Assembly (NCBI GenBank): GCA_002914845.1 | Contig: JXTC01000103.1 | Coordinates: forward strand, 614,043-678,042 | Direction of reading: 5' to 3' | Source: Trema orientale | Taxonomy: Eukaryota > Streptophyta > Magnoliopsida > Rosales > Cannabaceae | Length of the DNA stretch: 64,000 nt | Shown here: positions 57,292-64,000 of the stretch, piece by piece | How positions within the stretch are numbered: position 1 is the stretch's first letter | Layout: each line of letters opens with the position of its first letter | Made by a program: the position numbers and the translations under genes | Notes under the pieces: generated by a model | What the model was told of the DNA's origin: nothing | The model's database searches: none | The model's input: the letters and a program-made list of their open reading frames with translations, nothing else

Positions 57292-58566
57292 TGTTAGGGT
57301 TTATGCCCTAAAAGCATGTATATTTTGGATATTTGCTGAACTAATAAAATGACATTTTTCTATTTGAATTTGTGCATAATTGGTATGTCTTTAAATATCA
57401 GAAAATTCTTAGTTTATTTATGTGACCACAAATTTAATATATAAGTGTTATATATATGAGGATTAAATTTATGGATAATAAACTAAATATAGTCTATAAT
57501 AATTAATTAAAGTTTGGGATCTTTAATTAAATATTATTAGTACGGTCCATTAATATTGAGAATGTAATAGTCTTATCCAGACTATTGATGTGTTGACATC
57601 ACAATGGAGGTACTTTATATAATTCGATTATATAGGACNNNNNNNNNNNNNNNNNNNNNNNNNNNNNNNNNNNNNNNNNNNNNNNNNNNNNNNNNNNNNN
57701 NNNNNNNNNNNNNNNNNNNNNNNNNNNNNNNNNNNNNNNNNNNNNNNNNNNNNNNNNNNNNNNNNNNNNNNNNNNNNNNNNNNNNNNNNNNNNNNNNNNN
57801 NNNNNNNNNNNNNNNNNNNNNNNNNNNNNNNNNNNNNNNNNNNNNNNNNNNNNNNNNNNNNNNNNNNNNNNNNNNNNNNNNNNNNNNNNNNNNNNNNNNN
57901 NNNNNNNNNNNNNNNNNNNNNNNNNNNNNNNNNNNNNNNNNNNNNNNNNNNNNNNNNNNNNNNNNNNNNNNNNNNNNNNNNNNNNNNNNNNNNNNNNNNN
58001 NNNNNNNNNNNNNNNNNNNNNNNNNNNNNNNNNNNNNNNNNNNNNNNNNNNNNNNNNNNNNNNNNNNNNNNNNNNNNNNNNNNNNNNNNNNNNNNNNNNN
58101 NNNNNNNNNNNNNNNNNNNNNNNNNNNNNNNNNNNNNNNNNNNNNNNNNNNNNNNNNNNNNNNNNNNNNNNNNNNNNNNNNNNNNNNNNNNNNNNNNNNN
58201 NNNNNNNNNNNNNNNNNNNNNNNNNNNNNNNNNNNNNNNNNNNNNNNNNNNNNNNNNNNNNNNNNNNNNNNNNNNNNNNNNNNNNNNNNNNNNNNNNNNN
58301 NNNNNNNNNNNNNNNNNNNNNNNNNNNNNNNNNNNNNNNNNNNNNNNNNNNNNNNNNNNNNNNNNNNNNNNNNNNNNNNNNNNNNNNNNNNNNNNNNNNN
58401 NNNNNNNNNNNNNNNNNNNNNNNNNNNNNNNNNNNNNNNNNNNNNNNNNNNNNNNNNNNNNNNNNNNNNNNNNCTAGGATCCGCTGATAGGCTACAAGAG
58501 GTATTAGATCTATTCTCTTTGTGTGTTCCTATTTGCTATAAATTAATACTATGCACTCATATAGTC
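57292..58566 (+). mobile_element. LTR retrotransposon or solo LTR, partly in an assembly gap
   Basis: TGTTAGGGTTTATGCCCTAA at 57292 and the following 340 bases look like the start of an LTR type common in plant genomes. An 835-N gap (57639-58473) hides the middle. The right edge is uncertain; ACTCATATAGTCA near 58554-58566 followed by ACTG is one candidate end. No coding parts are visible, so solo LTR and whole element cannot be told apart. Confidence 0.45.
57639..58473. other. assembly gap
   Basis: 835 N. Open frames that run through it are artefacts. Confidence 0.95.
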
Positions 58567-58669
58567 AACTGTTTTGAGAAATTTTTTGAATATTCCTGGG
58601 CCAATCTTCCGCTGCGAAAATCGTTTTTTAGTTCCAACAGCAACAAAATCCATCCAAACACTATTGGAG

Positions 58670-58912
58670 AAGTCATTTGGGACACCATCGAAAACCAAAT
58701 TCCTCGAAAACCTATCGAACGGTCATGGGAAAACCATCGAATGCCGTCGAAAATACATCAAAACACCATAAAAAATCCATTGAGAACCATTGAAAACCAA
58801 TGTCATCGAATACATATCAAAAAGACGACACATTATCATCGAAAACGCATCGAACACACATCGTAATAACATCGAGAACTCATCAGAACTCATCGAAATA
58901 TCTGGCATTAAC
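58670..58912. repeat. degenerate CATCGAAAAC array
   Basis: Around twenty diverged copies of a 9-12-base word close to CATCGAAAAC (for example ACCATCGAAAACC, ACATCGAGAAC, GCATCGAACAC). All are in the same orientation. No coding domain. Confidence 0.7.
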
Positions 58913-59536
58913 AAAGATTTCTAGGTTTTAACCTTCATTCCAGTGGAGAGGAGACTTGATGAGAGTATGATAAAAACGAGCGGGGGAGAAAGATGAGAGA
59001 GAGAGGAGCGATAGAGAGAGAAATAGAGACATAACTTCTGCGAGACTGAAAAAGAGAGAACTGCTAGGTGTTGCGAGAGTGCGAGTTAGAGATATCGAGA
59101 ACAGAGGTCAGTAATAGAGGGGAGATCCGGGTTTTTTTTTTTTTTTTTCTCTTCTTTCTCTAGAGGGCAAACTATGCTTTTTGAGTTGCTAAGAGTGTAT
59201 TGGTCAATGTACATATATTACGTAGGTTTTTCTAAAAGGGCATATATATGACCAAATTAGATGTATTATTAAGCATACCCACCTAAATTTGTCATCTAAA
59301 ACAACCTTATGTATCCACCGATAAAAGAACCATGGACAATGAAGCGAGCTTCATAAATTTGGCACCAGTGCCAACAAAACAACATCAGATCGATACGAAA
59401 GGTACCTGTAAGAAAAATAAAAAAACTCTATGAACACAACCCAACTCACCAATCCAAATAATTCTAAACGAAAATTAATGAATGAAAAGAAGAAAAAGGT
59501 TGAGCCTCTCCCATCTCTGGCAATCTCCGCAATCTA
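58913..59536. other. intergenic, purine-rich then AT-rich
   Basis: 58970-59130 is GA-rich low-complexity DNA. No gene recognised. Confidence 0.45.
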
Positions 59537-62500
59537 TGTTGAGATTTTATGTAATTCATTGCTCTGATTATTTCCCTCTTTAGGTGATTGTCAACTAATT
59601 GTGTAATTGTATAGCCATTATTATCCATTATTATTCCCTAATTTTCGGAATTGTATAGATAGATAAAAAAGGGATTCTATTCCTGTATATATAGGTTGTA
59701 AATTCTCAAGACAAGATATAAGAAAAAAACAAAGCCATTCTTTCCAGTTTATCACTTTCAAGATGGTATCAGAGCCGAAAATCGGTTCTTTATCAATGCC
59801 ATAAATTTTTTGATCCAAAATCAAACTATCTCAGAAACTCAACCTCAAAAAAAAAAAAAAAATTATCAAATCCCAAATCAAATCCAGTCAACAAAAACCC
59901 AGAAATTTATCAACCCCAAATCATATTCCCAAATTAAACCCAAAATCATATTACCCAAAATCACTTACCAGAAAAGACACCAGACCGTGCCGCTCTACAT
60001 TCGTTCCTCATCTATTGACCAAACATTGCTGAGAGGGCCGGCAAACGCTGAGATCAACTCCATTTTTTTATTGTCACTCGAGTCCGCCACCTCTGCTTCC
60101 TTGCCACATACCGCCACAACACCAACCTCAAGCCACGACCCGACTCCAGTTGCAACACCGAACCAGCGTCTGCAACCGAACCTCCCTCGCTTAGCCAAAC
60201 AGAGCACAGACCGCCCAAGCCGCCTGCACCAGCGCTGTCTCTCGCACCCGAGCTCCAGCCCGAGAGAACCTTCGTACCCAGCCCATCGACCGCCGCTCGC
60301 CGCCTCCTGTGACCATCGTATACAGCCGATATTGAGTTTGATCGTTGCTGTCAAAGGAAGATTCCATGTTTCTATATGGTAATAAGCTTTCACAATAAGC
60401 AATATATATATATAGCCGTGATTTGTGTTGGGCTTTATTTGTGTTGGGTTTTTTCTATATAAAAAAAAAATGTGTGTGCCTTTAATTCTTTGTCTTGTTA
60501 TTTGTTGGGCCTAGTATCTTAGTCTTGTTATTTGTTAGGCCTAGTAACTTGGGGTCTTCTTTATTTCAATTTAGTTAGTTTATCAAAAAAAAAAAAAATA
60601 AGTGAAATTACAGAGTCATTAGGAACAAAATCTGTTCCTGTTGTGGTCCAATCTGAAGGCATTTTTCATGCTGGAATCATCCTTACTGAGACCAATTACG
60701 ACATATGGTCTCAACTGGTTGAAATGCAAATTGCTGAGAGGGATAAGATCTCTTATATCCGTGGCAAGCATACGCCACCTACAGAATCAGATGAAAGATA
60801 TGAAAAATAGTACGCTGAAAACCAGAAAGTTAAACGATGGTTACTAATGTCAATGACTCCAGAAATCATGAAGCGCTATCTACACGTACCTACTGCTCGC
60901 GAAATCTGGGATGCTCTTTCAAAAGCATTCTACGATGGAAATGATGAATTGCAAGTTTTCACGTTGAACCAAAAAGCTTTTTCTGCCAAACAACAAGGGA
61001 AAACTCTCTCTGCTTATTACGGAGAACTCACTGAGATCTTTCAAGAACTAGACCATCGAGATAAGGTGGTTATGAAGGATCCTGATGATGTGAAAGCATA
61101 CCGCAACTCTATTGAACGATTACGGGTTCATATTTTTCTTGCTGGTTTAGATGATGTTTTTGATCAAATTCGACGAGAGATTTTACGACGAGACTCCGCC
61201 CTAAACTTGGAAGAGTGCTACTCTTTGATCCGACGAGAAGCTGTTCGTCATACTGCCCTGAACGATGTTTCTGGAACACCTGAAGCTTCTGCCATGGTGG
61301 CTCATAATCGGTCTAACCAGAATCAACAAAACGGATCATGATTTAACCATGGTAAAATGACCACTAGTATCGACAAGTCCAAATACAAATGCACCCAATG
61401 CAATCGGACTGGTCATACCAAGAGTCGTTGTTTTGAGATAGTGGGATATCCAGAGTGGTGGGATCCTAGTCGCGCAAAAAGGGATCCAAAGAAAACTGTT
61501 GCTGCAACAGTGGTTGAAACAAAGCCAGAAGATGATGAAAAAACCTCGGCATTGGTAATGACTACGAATAATGATGGTAAGGCCTTCAATATCTCTGCAT
61601 CTGTTTTTAATAGTACATGGATAATTGATTCTGGTGCTACAGATCATATGACTTTTGATTCTAGACAAGTCTCATATCTTAACCACTCTTCACAAAAATT
61701 CGTTTCCACTGCCAATGGTACCTCAACCCCAGTTATTGGGGAAGGATTCATGTACCTCACTGATACTTTAAATTTAGATTCTGTTTTAGTTGTTCCATAT
61801 TTAGATTATAACCTTTTGTCTGTTTCTCAAATAACCCAAAGCTTATCTTGTATTGTCATTTTTTGGCCTGACTTTTGTGTATTTAAGGACATTCAAACCA
61901 GGAAGACGATTGGCTATGGTATTAGGCAGGGGAAGCTGTACTACTTGGATCTGATGTCAAAAAGTTTTGACAAACTACGAGAAGTCTTGGTGATGGATAG
62001 CAGTGAAAAAGAAAAAAAGAAAAAGGAAATATGGCTATGGCATCGACGTTTGGGCCATGCTTCCTTTGGTTATCTAAAAAAATTGTTTCCAAGTCTATTT
62101 ACAAAATTTGATGTTTCTAGTTTTCAATGTGATGTTTGTGCACTTGCAAAGAGCCATCGTGCTTCTTTTCCACTACATTTGAATAAAAGTCCACTTCCTT
62201 TCATGATTATACATTCTGATGTTTGGGGACCATCCAAAGTACCCACTTTGGGAGAATCACGTTGGTTTGTAACATTTATTGATGACTGTACTAGGATGAC
62301 ATGGTTATGCTTGATGAAATCCAAAGGTGAAGTGAACTTATTATTTCAAAAATTTTATAGAATGATTGAAACACAGTACAATGCAAAGATCCGAGTTCTT
62401 CACAGCGATAATGGGGGAGAATATCATAGTACTGAGTTTCAACAGTATTTGGAAAGACATGGGACAATTCATCAAACTACTTGTTCTGATACACCCCAAC

Positions 62501-64000
62501 AAAATGGAATTGCAGAACGTAAAAATAGACATTTATTGGAGGTTGTTCGAGCTTCATTGATAGATGCTCATACGCCACTATCCTACTGGGGAGAAGCTCT
62601 TACTTCTGCAGCATATTTAATCAATAGAGTGCCCTCTAGCTCTATTGACTTTCAGACACCTTACCAAGCTCTCACAAAAGCAGTGGTTGCCCCAGCAGTA
62701 CCTAATCTTCCACCTCATGTCTTCGGTTGCGTCGTTTTTGTCCACCTTCATAAACATCAGCGCCACAAGTTAACTCCTCGAGCATTGCGGTGTGTCTTTG
62801 TTGGATACGCCACTCATCAAAAGGGGTACCGATGTTATCACCCTCCCACCAAAAGAATGTTTATCTCATTGGATGTGGTCTTCCATGAAGAACAAATGTA
62901 TTTTTCTGAGCCTGAATCTCAGGGGGAGAACCAGAAGGAAATTCAGACTCTAGATTATGACTTTCTAGAGTATGATTATCCTACTAAACATGCTAAAACT
63001 GATAACCAGAATGTAAGAAATTTGGATATAAGGGGTATAATATCAGATTCTAATGGTGAAGACTCACAAACTAGACCAATAAACCAGGAAATGGGTGAGT
63101 TGGATCTAAGTGGTGATAAACACCCAATAATAGAAGAAGTGAATCTACTTGTCGATCCATATGTACCTATTCTTGTTCCACAGGCTGAGGATGAGGAGCA
63201 ACCTCTGGCTGACATACCATACCAATCGCCTCCTGAAGGTGTTCTTGAGCCATACAGAAGACAGCTGCCACAGCGTCTCACTCGAGGTATCCCTAAACCT
63301 ATATATAAACCTGAACTTTCCAGCAAAGCCAAATACCCTATGAGTCATTATGTGTCTAACCAGCGTTTGTCAGAATCAAATATGTCATTTGTAAATCAAT
63401 TGTCTAGTGTATCTATTCCTAACAGTGTGCAGGAGGCTTTAGCAGATCATAGGTGGAAAGCAGCTATGGATAAGGAAATGAAATCCCTACAGAAGAATAA
63501 AACTTGGGAACTTGTTGATCCCCCTCTGGGAAAGAAAACTGTTGGATGTCGTTGGATTTATACTGTGAAATATAAAGCTGATGGATCAATTGAACGATTT
63601 AAAGCAAGATTGGTAGCAAAAGGATATACTCAAACTTATGGGATCGATTACACTGAGACATTTGCACCCGTAGCCAAAATCAACACAGTTCGTGTGCTCT
63701 TATCTTTAGCAGCAAACTTGGATTGGTCCTTGCAACAATTTGATGTTAAAAATGCTTTTTTACATGGAGAGTTATCCGAAGAGGTTTACATGGATCTTCC
63801 ACTTGGATGCATGATACTGGAAAAGCATAATCGAAAAGTATGCAGATTAAAGAAGTCTTTGTATGGGTTGAAGCAATCCCCGAGAGCATGGTTCGGAAGG
63901 TTTACGAAGTCAATGATAGCATTTGGCTACCGTCAAAGCAACTCAGACCATACTCTGTTCCTCAAAAAACAACAGGGTAGGATTACTGCACTCATTATAT
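59537..64000 (+). mobile_element. Ty1/copia element 3, same lineage as element 2, runs off the window
   Basis: The 5' LTR ends at 59760 (CTTTCA). Its start is uncertain; TGTTGAGATT at 59537 is one candidate. Primer site TGGTATCAGAGCC lies at 59764-59776. A GC-rich leader (about 59980-60330) precedes gag (about 60600-61340), followed by a CCHC knuckle (CTQCNRTGHTKSRC, 61390), protease (WIIDSGATDHM, 61618), GAG-pre-integrase (about 62030-62160), integrase core (about 62190-62570) and reverse transcriptase (about 63440 to the edge). The pol part is open to the end of the window; about two to four breaks are visible overall, all in the earlier part. Protein-level likeness to element 2 is high over protease and integrase. 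No 3' LTR is in the window, so age cannot be estimated. Confidence 0.88.
59764..59776 (+). other. primer-binding site of copia element 3
   Basis: TGGTATCAGAGCC matches initiator tRNA-Met and lies three bases after the probable LTR end. Confidence 0.8.

Noticed and set aside
57604-58866. Long plus-strand open frame
   Set aside because: Most of it is assembly gap; the visible end is the CATCGAAAAC repeat.
59810-60402. Open frames on both strands near the start of copia element 3
   Set aside because: Same leader effect as in element 2, with low-complexity Pro/Ser content.
1-64000. A new multi-gene system or biosynthetic cluster
   Set aside because: Host genes are few, unrelated in function and separated by transposons. 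Nothing suggests a shared pathway.

Overview
This is a stretch of plant nuclear genome, AT-rich and mostly non-genic, almost certainly from a eudicot. The evidence is spliced plant-type genes (FAR1-family, calmodulin-like, S-domain receptor kinase, defensin-like), LTR retrotransposons primed by initiator tRNA-Met (TGGTATCAGAGC), many short inverted-repeat DNA elements and one nuclear tRNA-Ser gene. I cannot name the species. Three runs of N (14688-14828, 36753-37710, 57639-58473) are assembly gaps.

Layout. 1-1687 is intergenic. 1688-11202 is an old, broken Ty3/gypsy chromovirus (Tekay/Del-like) whose right LTR holds a second, solo LTR. 11867-12672 is a Mutator-type non-autonomous element with 9-bp target duplications. 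12816-14349 is a probable solo gypsy LTR. 15862-16438 (minus) is a FAR1 DNA-binding-domain exon, with a 5' leader and promoter-like stretch near 17340-17585. 21226-22897 is a two-exon gene for a secreted six-cysteine defensin-like peptide, with a hAT-like element in its intron. 25450-30467 is a fairly young Ty1/copia element with 333-bp LTRs. 31330-39164 is a dead S-domain receptor-like kinase gene whose kinase exon was split by another copia element (33570-37946). 40097-40756 (minus) is an intact, intronless calmodulin-like gene. 42395-51537 is a field of MITEs, LINE fragments and a 74-bp-unit minisatellite. 52341-52422 (minus) is tRNA-Ser(GCT). 54641-55440 is a GC-richer island that may be a transcribed leader. 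57292-58566 is an LTR broken by an assembly gap. 59537-64000 is a third copia element, of the same lineage as the one in the kinase gene, running off the window.

The host genes do not form an operon or an obvious cluster; each stands alone. The intact-looking host loci are the calmodulin-like gene, the defensin-like gene, the tRNA and the FAR1 exon. Kinase function is lost at its locus. The best leads are the defensin-like peptide, the GC-rich leader shared by two related copia copies, the minisatellite, and several inverted-repeat families whose copies can be matched within the window. I found no convincing new multi-gene system.
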